Shown here: in pieces, positions 28,239 to 37,646 of the stretch
Layout: every line of letters begins with the position of its first letter
How positions within the stretch are numbered: position 1 is the stretch's first letter
DNA from: Rhizobiales bacterium CCH3-A5
GTDB lineage: Bacteria; Pseudomonadota; Alphaproteobacteria; Rhizobiales; Beijerinckiaceae
Assembly (NCBI GenBank): GCA_001556025.1
Contig: LSIB01000064.1
Coordinates: forward strand, 62,001-126,000
Length of the DNA stretch: 64,000 bases
Reading direction: 5' to 3'
Notes under the pieces: model-generated
Seen by the model: the letters and a program-made list of their open reading frames with translations, nothing else
The model's database searches: none
Told to the model about the DNA's origin: nothing
Position numbers and translations under genes: made by a program

Positions 28239-29753
28239 TCAGGCCCACCATCGCTCCCCGACCGTGAAGCGTCCCGCCGCCTGCTCGATGACCTCGCCGA
28301 GCGCAAACAGCGTCTCCTCGTCGAAGGGTTTTCCGATGAGCTGCAGGCCGAGCGGCAGGCCCTGCGAGTCCAGCCCCGCCGGCACGGCGATGCCCGGCAG
28401 GCCGGCCATGTTCACCGTCACCGTGAAAATGTCGTTGAGATACATCTCGACCGGATCTGCCGAGCCCTTTTCGCCGATGCCGAAGGCAGCGGACGGCGTC
28501 GCCGGCGTCAGCACCGCGTCGATGCCCGCCGCATAGGCCTCGTCGAAATCGCGCTTGATCAGCGTCCGGACTTTCTGGGCGCGCAGGTAATAGGCGTCGT
28601 AATAGCCGGCCGAGAGGACATAGGTGCCGATCATGATGCGGCGCTTCACTTCCGGGCCGAAACCCTCGGCGCGGGTCTTCTCATACATGTCGACGATATC
28701 GCGACCGCCCTCGCGCAGGCCGTAGCGCACGCCGTCATAGCGGGCGAGGTTGGACGAGGCCTCCGCCGGCGCGACGATGTAATAGGCCGGCAGCGCGTAT
28801 TTCGTATGCGGCAGCGAGATCTCGACGATCTCCGCGCCGGCGGCCTTCAGCCAGGCGATGCCCTTCTGCCAGAGCGCCTCGATCTCGGGCGACATGCCAT
28901 CGAGACGGTACTCCTTCGGGATGCCGATCTTCATGCCCTTCACCGAGCGACCGACGGCCTTCTCGTAATCCGGCACGGGCAGATCAGCCGAGGTCGTGTC
29001 CTTGGGATCATGGCCCGCCATGGAGCGCAGCATCACGGCGCAGTCGCGCACGGTCTTGCCGATCGGCCCGGCCTGATCGAGCGAGGAGGCGAAGGCGACG
29101 ATGCCCCAGCGCGAGCAGCGGCCATAGGTCGGCTTGATGCCGACCGTGCCGGTGAAGGCGGCGGGCTGGCGGATCGAGCCGCCGGTGTCGGTCGCGGTCG
29201 CGGCAAGGCACAGACCGGCGGCGACGGCCGAAGCCGAACCGCCCGACGAGCCGCCCGGCACGAGATGCGCCCCCTCGACTGCGCCTGAGTCCCCTGCTCC
29301 GACATTGGAGCCCGCCCTGCGCCACGGATTGACGACGTTGCCGAAGGCCGAGGTCTCATTCGACGAGCCCATGGCGAATTCGTCATTGTTGAGCTTGCCG
29401 AGCATCACCGCGCCGTCGAGCCAGAGCTGGCTAGAGACGGTCGATTCGTAAGGCGGGATGAAGTTGCCGAGAATCTTCGAGCACGCCGTGGTGCGCACGC
29501 CCTGCGTTGCAAAAAGATCCTTGATGCCAAGCGGCAGGCCTTCGAGCGGGCCGCCCTCGCCTTTCGCCAGTTTTGCATCGGAGCCCGCCGCCTGCTTCAG
29601 CGCATGCTCGGGCGTTTCCAGCACATAGACGTTGAGCGCGCGCGCCTTTTCGACGGCGGCGATATGGGCCTTGGTCAGTTCGGTGGCCGAGAAGGACTTT
29701 GCCTTCAGGCCGTCGCGGGCTTCGGTCAGCGTCAGGCTGGTCAGGTCGGTCAC
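28239..29753 (-). CDS. gatA: Aspartyl/glutamyl-tRNA amidotransferase subunit A
   Basis: Glutaminase subunit of GatCAB, delivering ammonia to the GatB site. 504 residues of the amidase-signature family: catalytic lysine in [12 protein letters not shown], the cis-Ser/Ser pair in [15 protein letters not shown] and [14 protein letters not shown]. It is downstream of gatC with a 126-bp gap that holds a palindromic repeat, so the usual tight gatC-gatA coupling is broken here. Confidence 0.97.
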   Translation of the reverse strand: MTDLTSLTLTEARDGLKAKSFSATELTKAHIAAVEKARALNVYVLETPEHALKQAAGSDAKLAKGEGGPLEGLPLGIKDLFATQGVRTTACSKILGNFIPPYESTVSSQLWLDGAVMLGKLNNDEFAMGSSNETSAFGNVVNPWRRAGSNVGAGDSGAVEGAHLVPGGSSGGSASAVAAGLCLAATATDTGGSIRQPAAFTGTVGIKPTYGRCSRWGIVAFASSLDQAGPIGKTVRDCAVMLRSMAGHDPKDTTSADLPVPDYEKAVGRSVKGMKIGIPKEYRLDGMSPEIEALWQKGIAWLKAAGAEIVEISLPHTKYALPAYYIVAPAEASSNLARYDGVRYGLREGGRDIVDMYEKTRAEGFGPEVKRRIMIGTYVLSAGYYDAYYLRAQKVRTLIKRDFDEAYAAGIDAVLTPATPSAAFGIGEKGSADPVEMYLNDIFTVTVNMAGLPGIAVPAGLDSQGLPLGLQLIGKPFDEETLFALGEVIEQAAGRFTVGERWWA

Positions 29754-29794
29754 GTTGGGAATCCGGTGGTTGTCTGGGCAGTCAAGCCATCACC

Positions 29795-29872
29795 CGTCAT
29801 TGCGAACGCAGTGAAGCAATCCAGGAGGGGTAGAGCGCGACGCTGGATTGCTTCGCTGCGCTCGCAATGACG
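29795..29872. repeat. REP-like palindromic element, GCAATCCAG family
   Basis: The 30-bp arms at 29795-29824 and 29843-29872 are reverse complements apart from two bases, separated by 18 bp; the arms run from CGTCATTGCGA to GCAATCCAG. The same arms occur at 49589-49664. It lies between gatC and gatA, where it could form a long transcript hairpin inside the operon. Confidence 0.88.
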
Positions 29873-29879
29873 GCGGTGG

Positions 29880-30167
29880 TTATTCAATGACTTTAGGCAC
29901 CATGAAATAATTGTCGTCCGAGGCCGGCGCATTGGCGACGATCATGTTGGCGATCCCGCCATCGGTCACGACATCCTCGCGCTGCTTCATTGCCATCGGC
30001 GTGACCGAGGTCATCGGCTCGACGCCTGCGACATCGACCTCGTTCAACTGCTCGACGAAGCCGAGGATGGCGTTCAGCTCGCCCTGCAGTTTTGGCAGGT
30101 CGGCCTCCGGCACGGCGATGCGCGCCAGATGCGCGACGCGTTTGACGGTGGCGAGATCGACCGACAT
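29880..30167 (-). CDS. gatC: Aspartyl/glutamyl-tRNA amidotransferase subunit C
   Basis: 95-residue GatC, the small clasp that holds GatA and GatB together. It shows [18 protein letters not shown], a helix [18 protein letters not shown] and the [17 protein letters not shown] extended segment with the REDVV block. ATG at 30167 is used; the upstream reading to 30242 adds 25 residues outside the family. First gene of a gatC-gatA unit interrupted by a repeat element. Confidence 0.95.
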   Translation of the reverse strand: MSVDLATVKRVAHLARIAVPEADLPKLQGELNAILGFVEQLNEVDVAGVEPMTSVTPMAMKQREDVVTDGGIANMIVANAPASDDNYFMVPKVIE

Positions 30168-30328
30168 GGCGGGCTCCTGGAATGGCCGCAGCGCGATGCG
30201 CGGCTTCGTCAGGGCTATAAGCGCCGCATGGCGCACTCGCAAGAAGCGGGCTCCTGCGTGATCGGCGAAGTCGACAACCGCCGGGCGCGCGTGCAGGCTT
30301 CCGCGCAGTGAAAGCCCCGGAATCAGCC

Positions 30329-32044
30329 ATGACCGACGCGCCCCGCGCCACAGCCGCCACCCTCGCCCGCCGGATCGCGCAGGGGCGCGGCGACGAGCCG
30401 GCCGATCTCGTGATCCGGGGCGCGAGGCTGTTCGACCTCGTGACCGGCGAACTGACGGAGACCGACATCGCGCTCTGCGGCGACACCATCGTCGGCACTC
30501 ATGGCGGCTACGAAGGCAAGGCCGAGTTCGACGCCTCCGGGCTGATCGCCGTGCCGGGCTTCATCGACACCCATCTCCATGTCGAATCTTCACTGGTGAC
30601 GCCGCTCGAATTCGAGCGCTGCGTGCTGCCCCATGGCGTTACCACCGCGATCTGCGACCCGCACGAGATCGCCAATGTGCTGGGCGCCGAGGGCATCCGC
30701 TACTTCCTCGCCTGCGCCGAGGCAATGCGGATGGATCTGCGCGTGCAGCTTTCGAGCTGCGTGCCCGCGACACATCTGGAGACGGCCGGCGCGCGGCTGG
30801 ACGCCGCCGATCTCATTGCGCTCATGAACCATCCGAAGGTGATCGGGCTCGCCGAGTTCATGAACTTTCCGGGCCTGCTGGCCCGCGATCCCGGCTGCCT
30901 GGCCAAGCTGGAGGCCTTCTCGCACCGTCATATCGACGGCCACGCGCCGCTGGTGCGGGGCATGGACCTCAACGGCTATCTGGCCGCGGGCATCCGCACC
31001 GACCATGAGACGACGACGGAGGACGAGGCGCGCGAAAAGCTCAAGAAAGGCATGGCGATCCTGATCCGCGAGGGCTCGGTTTCCAAGGATCTGCACGCGC
31101 TGATCCCACTCATCACGCGCGACGCCGCGCCGTTTCTGGCCTTCTGCACCGACGACCGCAACCCGCTCGACATCGCAGAGGAAGGCCATCTCGACTACAT
31201 GATCCGCACCGCCATCGCCCATGGCGCCGATGTGCTGGCGACCTATCGCGTCGCGACGTTGTCGGCGGCGCGCAATTTCGGGCTGTTCGACCGGGGCTTC
31301 ATCGGCCCGGGCAAGCGCGCCGACATCGTGCTGCTCGACGACCTCGCAAGCTGTTCGGTGCGGGAGGTGTTTGCCGGCGGCAGGCTGGTCGAGGAGAAGC
31401 TGTTCACGGGGCGAAAAGCCGTCGCGGCGGTCGGCCATGGCAGCGTCAGGAGCCGGCCTCTGGCTCTGGAGGATTTTCGCGCCAAGGCCCTTGAGGGCGA
31501 GACGCCCGTGATCGGCGTCGTACCGGGCCGGATCATCACCGAGCGGCTGGCGATGACCCTGCCTTCGCAGGACGGGCAGGCGCTGCCCGATCTGACGCAG
31601 GACGCCGTCAGGGTTACGGTGATCGAGCGGCATGGCAAGAATGGCGGCATCGCGTCCGGGTTCGTCCACGGCTTCGGCATGCAGCGCGGCGCGATCGCCT
31701 CCTCGGTCGGTCATGACAGCCATAATCTCTGCGTCGTCGGGATCGACGAGGCCTCGATGGCGGCTGCCGCCAACCGGCTGATCGCGACCGGTGGCGGCTT
31801 CGCCGTGGCGCAGGACGGCATCGTGGTGGCTGAACTCGCCTTGCCGGTCGCGGGGCTGATGAGCGAGCAGCCTTTCGAGGCGGTGCGCTTCGCGCTGGAG
31901 GAACTGCGCCATGCCGCCACGGGTCTCGGCGTCGTGCTGGCCGAGCCCTTCCTGCAGGTCGCCTTCCTGACCCTGCCGGTGATCCCGCACCTCAAGATCA
32001 CCGACAGGGGGTTGGTCGATGTCGATGCGTTCAGGTTCGTCTAG
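30329..32044 (+). CDS. ade: Adenine deaminase
   Basis: Deaminates adenine to hypoxanthine for purine salvage or nitrogen use; metal-dependent amidohydrolase. 571 residues: HxH metal site in [16 protein letters not shown], the [12 protein letters not shown] block, conserved Glu in [19 protein letters not shown], and the C-terminal ADE domain with [12 protein letters not shown] and [12 protein letters not shown], which separates adenine deaminases from other amidohydrolases. I prefer the ATG at 30329; a GTG at 30308 is possible. It stands alone, ending 4 bp into the end region of the convergent comC-like gene. Confidence 0.93.
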   Translation: MTDAPRATAATLARRIAQGRGDEPADLVIRGARLFDLVTGELTETDIALCGDTIVGTHGGYEGKAEFDASGLIAVPGFIDTHLHVESSLVTPLEFERCVLPHGVTTAICDPHEIANVLGAEGIRYFLACAEAMRMDLRVQLSSCVPATHLETAGARLDAADLIALMNHPKVIGLAEFMNFPGLLARDPGCLAKLEAFSHRHIDGHAPLVRGMDLNGYLAAGIRTDHETTTEDEAREKLKKGMAILIREGSVSKDLHALIPLITRDAAPFLAFCTDDRNPLDIAEEGHLDYMIRTAIAHGADVLATYRVATLSAARNFGLFDRGFIGPGKRADIVLLDDLASCSVREVFAGGRLVEEKLFTGRKAVAAVGHGSVRSRPLALEDFRAKALEGETPVIGVVPGRIITERLAMTLPSQDGQALPDLTQDAVRVTVIERHGKNGGIASGFVHGFGMQRGAIASSVGHDSHNLCVVGIDEASMAAAANRLIATGGGFAVAQDGIVVAELALPVAGLMSEQPFEAVRFALEELRHAATGLGVVLAEPFLQVAFLTLPVIPHLKITDRGLVDVDAFRFV

Positions 32045-33021
32045 GAGCCGGCAAACAGGTCGTCCCCAACCTCAATCCCTTCCACCCGCGCCTTCGCCCG
32101 CAGCGCCAGCCGCCTCATTCCCGGCAGCCGCGTGCCGTCCTGATCCTCGATCGCGTGGGCCAAGAGCCGCATGCGTTCGTCGAACCAGTTCCCGCCCATG
32201 CTGGCCGGGTCGATCGCGAGGATGAGCTGGCCGGTGTCGGGCGGGCCGCCCTTGTCGTCGAGGAAGGACGAGGCCTGGAAGGCGAAATGGCTGCCGACCA
32301 GCGCCGCCGCCAGCACCTCGACCATTAAAGCGAGCGTCGCGCCCTTGGCGTCTCCAAGCGGGACCATCGTGCCCGCGAGCGCTGCGCCCGCATCGGTCGT
32401 GGGCCTGCCGGCTGCGTCCAGCGCCCAGCCCTCGGGGATCGCCTCGCCCTTCTGCTTGGCGGCGACGATCGGCCCACGCGCGACCTTCGACAGCGCCATG
32501 TCGATGACCAGCGGCTCTCTGCCGGCGAGCGGAGCGGCGAAGGCGATCGGATTGGTGCCGAAGACCGGCTTCGCGCCGCCCCAGGGCGCGATCGCGGCCG
32601 GCGTATTGGCGAAAAGCAGCGCGACCAGTCCCTGTTCGGCCAGCCGCTCGACATGCAGGCCCGCCGCGCCGCAGTGGTTCGAGCGGCGGATCGGAGCCGC
32701 GACCACGCCCTGCGCGCGGGCGATCGCCGGGAGTTCGATTACGGCAAGATCGATCGCCGGATAGGCGAAGCCATGCGCCGCATCGATCGCCAGCACCCCC
32801 GGTTTCGGCTGGCGCGCGATCGGCACCGCCCTGCCGTCGATCTTGCCGGCCTTGAGCATGGCAAGATATGTGGGCACGCGCGACAGGCCGTGACCTTTAA
32901 GGCCGTCGGCTTCGGCCATGACCAGCGCCCAGGCGACGGAGGCGGCGTTGGCAGGAGACGCTCCTGCGCTCGCAAAGCGTTCGGTCAGCCGGGCTTCCGC
33001 ATCCGCGAGAGACATCTTCAT
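32041..33021 (-). CDS. comC: (R)-sulfolactate dehydrogenase-like, Ldh2/MdhB family
   Basis: 326-residue NAD(P)-dependent 2-hydroxyacid dehydrogenase of the malate/L-lactate/ureidoglycolate (Ldh2) family, which is unrelated to Rossmann dehydrogenases. Visible blocks: [32 protein letters not shown] with the catalytic His, and [21 protein letters not shown]. The family includes ComC, which oxidises (R)-sulfolactate or reduces sulfopyruvate. It overlaps slcC by 4 bp and is last in a suyA-suyB-suyZ-slcC-comC order. The substrate is inferred from neighbours; on its own it would be called a malate/lactate dehydrogenase. Confidence 0.72.
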   Translation of the reverse strand: MKMSLADAEARLTERFASAGASPANAASVAWALVMAEADGLKGHGLSRVPTYLAMLKAGKIDGRAVPIARQPKPGVLAIDAAHGFAYPAIDLAVIELPAIARAQGVVAAPIRRSNHCGAAGLHVERLAEQGLVALLFANTPAAIAPWGGAKPVFGTNPIAFAAPLAGREPLVIDMALSKVARGPIVAAKQKGEAIPEGWALDAAGRPTTDAGAALAGTMVPLGDAKGATLALMVEVLAAALVGSHFAFQASSFLDDKGGPPDTGQLILAIDPASMGGNWFDERMRLLAHAIEDQDGTRLPGMRRLALRAKARVEGIEVGDDLFAGS

Positions 33022-33947
33022 GCCCGGCCCTCCAGCGCCGCCATCACCCGCTCGGCGACGAGGCCGGAGACGCGGCCGTTCGACTCGACCGTGTTCCCGG
33101 CGATATGCGGCGTCAGGATCAGATTGGGCACGCCCTCGAACAGTTTTCCGCCCTTGCGAAGCGGCTCCTCCTCGAACACGTCGATCGCCGCGCCGCCCAG
33201 CTTTCCGTCTTTGAGCGCCGCGACCAGCGCCGCCTCGTCCATGACGCCGCCGCGCGCGGCGTTGACCAGCACGGCGTCTGACTTGATCTGGGCGAAGGCG
33301 TCCGTGCCGATCAGGCCCCTGGTCTCCGGCGTCAGCGGCAGATGGATGCTGATGACGTCGGAGGTCGCAAGCACGGCATCGAGTTCGAGCCGCTGTGTCG
33401 TCTGCCAGGCCGGGTGGTCGGCCGGCACATAAGGATCGTAGGCGACGACATTCATGCCGAGCATGCGGGCGTGGCTGGCGGCGTCGCGGGCGATCGCGCC
33501 GAAACCGACAAGGCCGAGTCGCTTGCCGGCGATCTCGCGGCCGATCAGCTTCGTCTTCGGGAATTCACCCGCCACCATCGCGGCATTGGCGAAATAGGCG
33601 CCGCGCAGCAGCACCATGGCGCTGCAGATCACATATTCGACGACCGACAGGCTGTTTGCGCCCGTCGCCGGGAAGACCTTGATGCCGCGCTGCGTGCAGG
33701 CGTCCATATCGATGTTGTCGAGTCCGACGCCGAGCCGGCCGACCACTTTCAGCGTCTTCGCAGCCGCCAGCACCTTGCCCCGCACCTGCGTCTGGTTGCG
33801 CACGATCAGCGCAGGCACGCCGGCGACCAGCTTCACCAGTTCGTCCGGCTTGCCGAAGAGTTCGGGATCGTGATGCACCTTGTAGCGTGCGCTCAGCATC
33901 GCGACCGCGGCTTCGTCCATGAATTCAGTGATGACGATGTCGGTCAT
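33018..33947 (-). CDS. slcC: (S)-sulfolactate dehydrogenase-like D-2-hydroxyacid dehydrogenase
   Basis: 309-residue Rossmann-fold 2-hydroxyacid dehydrogenase of the phosphoglycerate dehydrogenase type. NAD site GLVGFGAIARDAASHARMLGM, catalytic Arg in DAVLVNAARGGVMDEAALV, Glu in IDVFEEEPL and His in LILTPHIAGNTVES. N-terminus VITEFMDEAAVAMLSARY. SlcC of Chromohalobacter salexigens has this length and fold and oxidises (S)-sulfolactate to sulfopyruvate. Together with ComC it would interconvert both enantiomers. It sits between the exporter and comC, 15 bp after the former. Confidence 0.78.
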   Translation of the reverse strand: MTDIVITEFMDEAAVAMLSARYKVHHDPELFGKPDELVKLVAGVPALIVRNQTQVRGKVLAAAKTLKVVGRLGVGLDNIDMDACTQRGIKVFPATGANSLSVVEYVICSAMVLLRGAYFANAAMVAGEFPKTKLIGREIAGKRLGLVGFGAIARDAASHARMLGMNVVAYDPYVPADHPAWQTTQRLELDAVLATSDVISIHLPLTPETRGLIGTDAFAQIKSDAVLVNAARGGVMDEAALVAALKDGKLGGAAIDVFEEEPLRKGGKLFEGVPNLILTPHIAGNTVESNGRVSGLVAERVMAALEGRA

Positions 33948-33962
33948 GACGCTTCCAGCGGT

Positions 33963-35015
33963 TCAACCCAGCGCCAGCAGGCCGCCGGTCACGGATGCAA
34001 GGATGACGAGGCTCGTGCCCGTCACCAGAACGAGGTGTCGCCAGCCCAGCCGCGCCATCGCCGCCATCGAGGTGCCCAGGCCCAGCGCGGCGATGGCGAT
34101 CAGCAGACCCCAGCGCGAGGCTTCGAGCAAGGCGCTTCGCAGCGGCAGGTAGAGATCGGCCAGGGCGGGCTTCGTCGCGAGGACGCTGTTCAGCAGGCAC
34201 AGGATCAGGAACACGATGGCGAAGACCGGCACCGGCACCTTGGCGTTGCCGGCCGCCGCACCGTCTCGCACCAGCCACCAGCCGACGATCAGGACTGCCG
34301 GCAGCAGCAGGAAGACGCGAAACAGTTTGACGATGACGGCGGCGTTGGCGGCCTCGTCGGACACCGATTGGCCTGCGCCGACGACCTGAGCGACATCGTG
34401 GATCGTCGCGCCGAGCATGATACCGGTCTGCGCCGGTGACAGATCGAGCCAGGTGCAGATCAGCGGATAGGCCAGCATCGCCACCGTGGAGAGTGCGTTC
34501 ATCGCGATGACGGTGAAGGCGACATCCGCAGCCTTGCCTTTGTAGTCGGGCACGACGGTCGCGGTTGCGAGTGCTGCCGACGCGCCGCAGACGGCGGTGG
34601 CGACGCCGGCGAGCGCACCCATGCCGGTCTCGCGGCCGAGCCAACGGGCGAAGACGAAGCCCGATGCTATGGTCAGCGCCATCGAGACCATGACCAGCAC
34701 CGCCGTCGTCGCTCCGAGCGCGATGATGTCACCGAGCGCGATTCGCAGGCCGAGCAGCGCGATCGCCCAGCGCAGCAGTTTCTTGACGCAGAAGGTCATG
34801 CCCGGCTCGAACCGGGCACCACTGGCGAAGGGATGGAGCAGCATGCCGATGATCAGCGCGATTACGATCGCCGGGATGCCGACGCGCCCGCCGGCCGCCG
34901 CCTTGAGCAACGGCTCGGCGAGGACCGAGGCAATGGCGACGATCGTCGACAGCGCAATGCCGGCCGCGAGCGGCCGCCATTGAGCCGGCGAAAGCAGGGT
35001 CGCGCTCTGAGCCAA
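33963..35015 (-). CDS. suyZ: YeiH-family exporter, probable sulfite/sulfate exporter SuyZ
   Basis: 350-residue inner-membrane protein of the UPF0324/YeiH putative sulfate exporter family, about ten helices. Family blocks: GLRIALGDIIALG, GVATAVCGASAALATATVV and GIMLGATIHDVAQVVGAG. In Paracoccus pantotrophus a protein of this family sits next to suyAB and was proposed to export the sulfur released from sulfolactate. Here it is directly after suyB (26-bp gap), which supports the same role. Export of sulfite versus sulfate cannot be told from sequence. Confidence 0.78.
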   Translation of the reverse strand: MAQSATLLSPAQWRPLAAGIALSTIVAIASVLAEPLLKAAAGGRVGIPAIVIALIIGMLLHPFASGARFEPGMTFCVKKLLRWAIALLGLRIALGDIIALGATTAVLVMVSMALTIASGFVFARWLGRETGMGALAGVATAVCGASAALATATVVPDYKGKAADVAFTVIAMNALSTVAMLAYPLICTWLDLSPAQTGIMLGATIHDVAQVVGAGQSVSDEAANAAVIVKLFRVFLLLPAVLIVGWWLVRDGAAAGNAKVPVPVFAIVFLILCLLNSVLATKPALADLYLPLRSALLEASRWGLLIAIAALGLGTSMAAMARLGWRHLVLVTGTSLVILASVTGGLLALG

Positions 35016-35041
35016 CTGTGCCGCTCCCGCCCGCGCCCGGC

Positions 35042-36322
35042 TCAGGCCGAGCGATACAGCTTCGTCATCGAGTATTCGCGATGACCCAGCGCTTCCGCCG
35101 CCGTCAACCGGCCATTGGCGGTGCGCACGATGTTCTCGATCAGCGCGTCACCGGCCTGCGGGATCGTCAGGTCGCGGCGCAGGATGCCGGAGACGTCGAC
35201 GTCGATATGCTCGGGCATCGTCCGCACCGTCTTGGGGTTGCCGGTGATCTTGATCACCGGGACGATCGGGTTGCCGATGACGTTGCCCTGCCCCGTCGGG
35301 AAGGTGTGGACGACATAGCCGCCTGCCGCCATCAGCGTGACGCATTCGGCCGCCGCCGAGGAGGTGTCCATGTAGTAAAGCCCCGGCCCCTTGGACGGTG
35401 CCTCGGCCGGCTGCAGGATGTCGATGAATTTGCACTCGCGGCCGATCTTCTCGAGATTGCCGAGCGCCTTTTCCTCGATCGTGGTCAGGCCGCCGGCAAT
35501 GTTGCCCTTTGTCGGCTGCGAGTCCGAGAGATCGTCGGTCTTGTGAGCCTCGATCACGTCCTCCTGATAGGCCTTCCACATCTTGTACCAGCGCTCGCCG
35601 ACCTCGGGCGTCGCCGCCCTGGCCTTGCAGAGATGCTCGGCCCCGGTGATCTCGGAGGTTTCGCCAAAGACGCCGTAGACGCCGCGCGGGATCCACTTGT
35701 CGTACATGTTGCCGACCGTCGGGCAGGAGGAGAGGCCTGTGGTGGTGTCGGATTCACCGCATTTGGTCGAGACCCAGAGCTCCTCGATGCCGCATTTGAC
35801 GCGCTGCAACTCGGTCGCCCACTGCACGAACTCCTTGGCGACATAGGACGCCTTGGCGATGGTGGCGATGTCGCCATGGCCCTCGATGCCGAAGCCGACG
35901 ACCGGCTTGCCGGTCTTGGCGATGCCGTCGACGACGCGCTTGGTCCAGCCATCCTCGATGCCGATGACGACGACGGCTGCGACGTTAGGGTTGGAGCCGG
36001 TGCCAATCAGCGTGCGGAAATGGACGTCGAGATCCTCGCCGAACTGGAGCCGGCCGTAGGCATGGGGAATGGCCAACGTGCCCTTGATGTTGTTGGCGAC
36101 AGCCTCGCAGGCTGCGTTGGACAGATCGTCCAGCGGCAGCAGCACGACATGGTTGCGCACGCCGACGCGGCCATTCTCGCGCCGCCAGCCCATGAACGAG
36201 TCGAGCGCGCGCCCGCTCGGACGCTTGAGCTGCGGCGTCTTGAACTCGGGGGCCTCGATCTTGCGGCCCTTGATGCGGGCGAGCTTGCCCTTGACGAGAT
36301 CGAAATTGGCGACGATCGACAT
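35042..36322 (-). CDS. suyB: (R)-sulfolactate sulfo-lyase beta subunit (UxaA-like)
   Basis: Large subunit of a UxaA/GarD-family lyase, 426 residues. In SuyAB it cleaves (R)-sulfolactate into pyruvate and sulfite with an Fe cofactor. Conserved blocks: [58 protein letters not shown] with two likely cluster cysteines, and [18 protein letters not shown]. An automated call would be altronate dehydratase; no uxaB, uxaC or other hexuronate gene is near, whereas sulfolactate dehydrogenases and a sulfur exporter are. It follows the alpha subunit after 113 bp. Confidence 0.8.
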   Translation of the reverse strand: MSIVANFDLVKGKLARIKGRKIEAPEFKTPQLKRPSGRALDSFMGWRRENGRVGVRNHVVLLPLDDLSNAACEAVANNIKGTLAIPHAYGRLQFGEDLDVHFRTLIGTGSNPNVAAVVVIGIEDGWTKRVVDGIAKTGKPVVGFGIEGHGDIATIAKASYVAKEFVQWATELQRVKCGIEELWVSTKCGESDTTTGLSSCPTVGNMYDKWIPRGVYGVFGETSEITGAEHLCKARAATPEVGERWYKMWKAYQEDVIEAHKTDDLSDSQPTKGNIAGGLTTIEEKALGNLEKIGRECKFIDILQPAEAPSKGPGLYYMDTSSAAAECVTLMAAGGYVVHTFPTGQGNVIGNPIVPVIKITGNPKTVRTMPEHIDVDVSGILRRDLTIPQAGDALIENIVRTANGRLTAAEALGHREYSMTKLYRSA

Positions 36323-36420
36323 GGCGTTTCCCTATCCGGTTGGCTCGACCCTGCGGGAGCCGATTCATGAATCTCAGGAGTCGTTTGCGGCAGCCGGTTC
36401 GACTGCCGTGTCAGCGGCTT

Positions 36421-36449
36421 ACCAGCGCTTGGCGATCACCAGCGCTTGG
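36421..36449. repeat. Short direct repeat at the 3' end of suyA
   Basis: ACCAGCGCTTGG occurs at 36421-36432 and 36438-36449, a 17-bp period. Read on the minus strand the last codons of suyA (Lys-Arg-Trp-stop) are followed by a copy of the same bases. Likely a small slip duplication. Confidence 0.6.
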
Positions 36450-36723
36450 TCTTGGCGTTGTGGACGTGCAGGTGCTCACCCTTGCCGACATTGGCGACGG
36501 CCTTGCCGATGTCCTGGCCGTATTTCCAGATCGTGTCGCCGGCCTTGATGTCCTTCAGCGCGACCTTGTGCCCAATTGGGATGTCCATCTTGGCGGTCAG
36601 GCGGAAGTCGGAATTGTCGTGCGTGATAACGCACAGCATGTCGGTGCCGGCCTTCAGGCCTTCGACGACGACGACGCCGACGGTGTCCTTCGCCTCATGC
36701 ACCAGCAGATGCGGCTTGCTCAT
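36436..36723 (-). CDS. suyA: (R)-sulfolactate sulfo-lyase alpha subunit (SAF domain)
   Basis: 95-residue SAF-domain protein, the small subunit that pairs with SuyB. It begins HLLVHEAKDTVGVVVVEGLKAG and has the MDIPIGHKVALKDIKAGDTIWKYG block that is typical of the UxaA/SuyA N-terminal half, ending GEHLHVHNAKTKRW. In altronate dehydratases this half is fused to the large one; separate genes, as here, are the arrangement described for SuyA/SuyB. It is first in the operon, divergent from the GntR regulator gene 89 bp away. Confidence 0.8.
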   Translation of the reverse strand: MSKPHLLVHEAKDTVGVVVVEGLKAGTDMLCVITHDNSDFRLTAKMDIPIGHKVALKDIKAGDTIWKYGQDIGKAVANVGKGEHLHVHNAKTKRW

Positions 36724-36796
36724 CTGGTCTCTCCCTCAGCAACGGTGTGGCGCCGGACGCGCCGTGCAAATCCGGACTCGACCCGCGCTTCGCCAA

Positions 36797-36810
36797 GTCT
36801 TATATAAGAC
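36797..36810. promoter_or_regulatory. 14-bp perfect palindrome, GntR operator
   Basis: GTCTTATATAAGAC at 36797-36810 is a perfect dyad ending 2 bp before the regulator ATG. Its centre TATATA (36801-36806) also fits a -10 element with TCGACC at 36778-36783 (17-bp spacer). Binding here would block the regulator promoter and could also block the suyA promoter. Confidence 0.75.
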
Positions 36811-36812
36811 AT

Positions 36813-37577
36813 ATGAGTATGCACAAGCGCGAAAATGCAGAGCGCATCGAACCGGCGGACAGATCGGAGCCGCTCGGCTTCCGGCCGCTCTATGCGCAGG
36901 TCAAGGCGATCTTCATCCGCCGGCTCGCCGACGGCGTCTGGGCGCCGGGCGCGGGCCTGCCGAGCGAGGGGCAACTCGCAGCCGAGATCGGCGTCAGCCA
37001 GGGCACGGTGCGCAAGGCGCTCGACGAACTCGCAGCCGAGAACCTGCTGGTGAGGCGGCAGGGACGCGGCACCTTCGTCGCCGAGCATGACGAGCGGCGC
37101 ATCCTGTTCCAGTTCTTCAAGCTGGTGCCCGATGACGGCGTCGCGCGCTTTCCCGACAGCACGGTGCTCTCGGTAGCGATCGCGCTGGCCGATGCGGGGG
37201 AGCAGCAGGCGCTCGATCTTTCATCCCGCGACGACGTCATCCGGATCAGGCGCGTCCGCGCGCTCGATGGCGCGCCGCTGGTGCTGGAGACGGTGAGCCT
37301 GCCGCGCCGGCTGTTCGGCGGGATCGAGGCCGGACCGGTGCCCAACAACCTCTACAGCCTCTATGCGGCGCGTTATGGCGTCACCGTCGCAAATGCGCGC
37401 GAGAAGCTGAAAGCGATCACGCTGAGCGCCGACGAGGCAGCCCTGCTGACGGTCGCGCCGGGCACCCCTGCCCTTCAGGTCGACCGGCTCGCGCTGTCGC
37501 TCGACGGCGCGCCGGTCGAGCGCCGGCTGAGCCTGTGCTTGACGGAAGGCGCGCATTACCTGTCCGATCTGCGCTGA
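36813..37577 (+). CDS. GntR/HutC-family repressor of the sulfolactate locus
   Basis: 254-residue regulator with an N-terminal winged HTH (LYAQVKAIFIRRLADG, LPSEGQLAAEIGVSQGTVRKALDEL, VRRQGRGTFVAEHD) and a C-terminal UTRA ligand domain (RIRRVRALDGAPLVLETVSLP, LSLDGAPVERRLSL). It belongs to the HutC branch. The ATG at 36813 has no ribosome site and lies about 7 bp after a -10-like TATATA, so the message may be leaderless; an ATG at 36819 is an alternative. It is divergent from suyA and upstream of the binding-protein gene, so sulfolactate or a breakdown product is a likely inducer. Confidence 0.88.
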   Translation: MSMHKRENAERIEPADRSEPLGFRPLYAQVKAIFIRRLADGVWAPGAGLPSEGQLAAEIGVSQGTVRKALDELAAENLLVRRQGRGTFVAEHDERRILFQFFKLVPDDGVARFPDSTVLSVAIALADAGEQQALDLSSRDDVIRIRRVRALDGAPLVLETVSLPRRLFGGIEAGPVPNNLYSLYAARYGVTVANAREKLKAITLSADEAALLTVAPGTPALQVDRLALSLDGAPVERRLSLCLTEGAHYLSDLR

Positions 37578-37646
37578 CCAAACGGCAGCGCTATTCATCA
37601 AGCCGACGCAGAGCGGCGTATCCTTGAAGCAACCGGAGGAACACCC

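Noticed and set aside
30590..31990. A 466-codon minus-strand frame inside the adenine deaminase gene
   Set aside because: Antisense to a well-recognised enzyme and rich in His, Arg and Asp without motif.
35042..36723. Altronate dehydratase (UxaA) as the function of the SAF protein and large lyase
   Set aside because: The family fits, but the gene pair is split and its neighbours are sulfolactate dehydrogenases and a sulfur exporter; no hexuronate genes are present.
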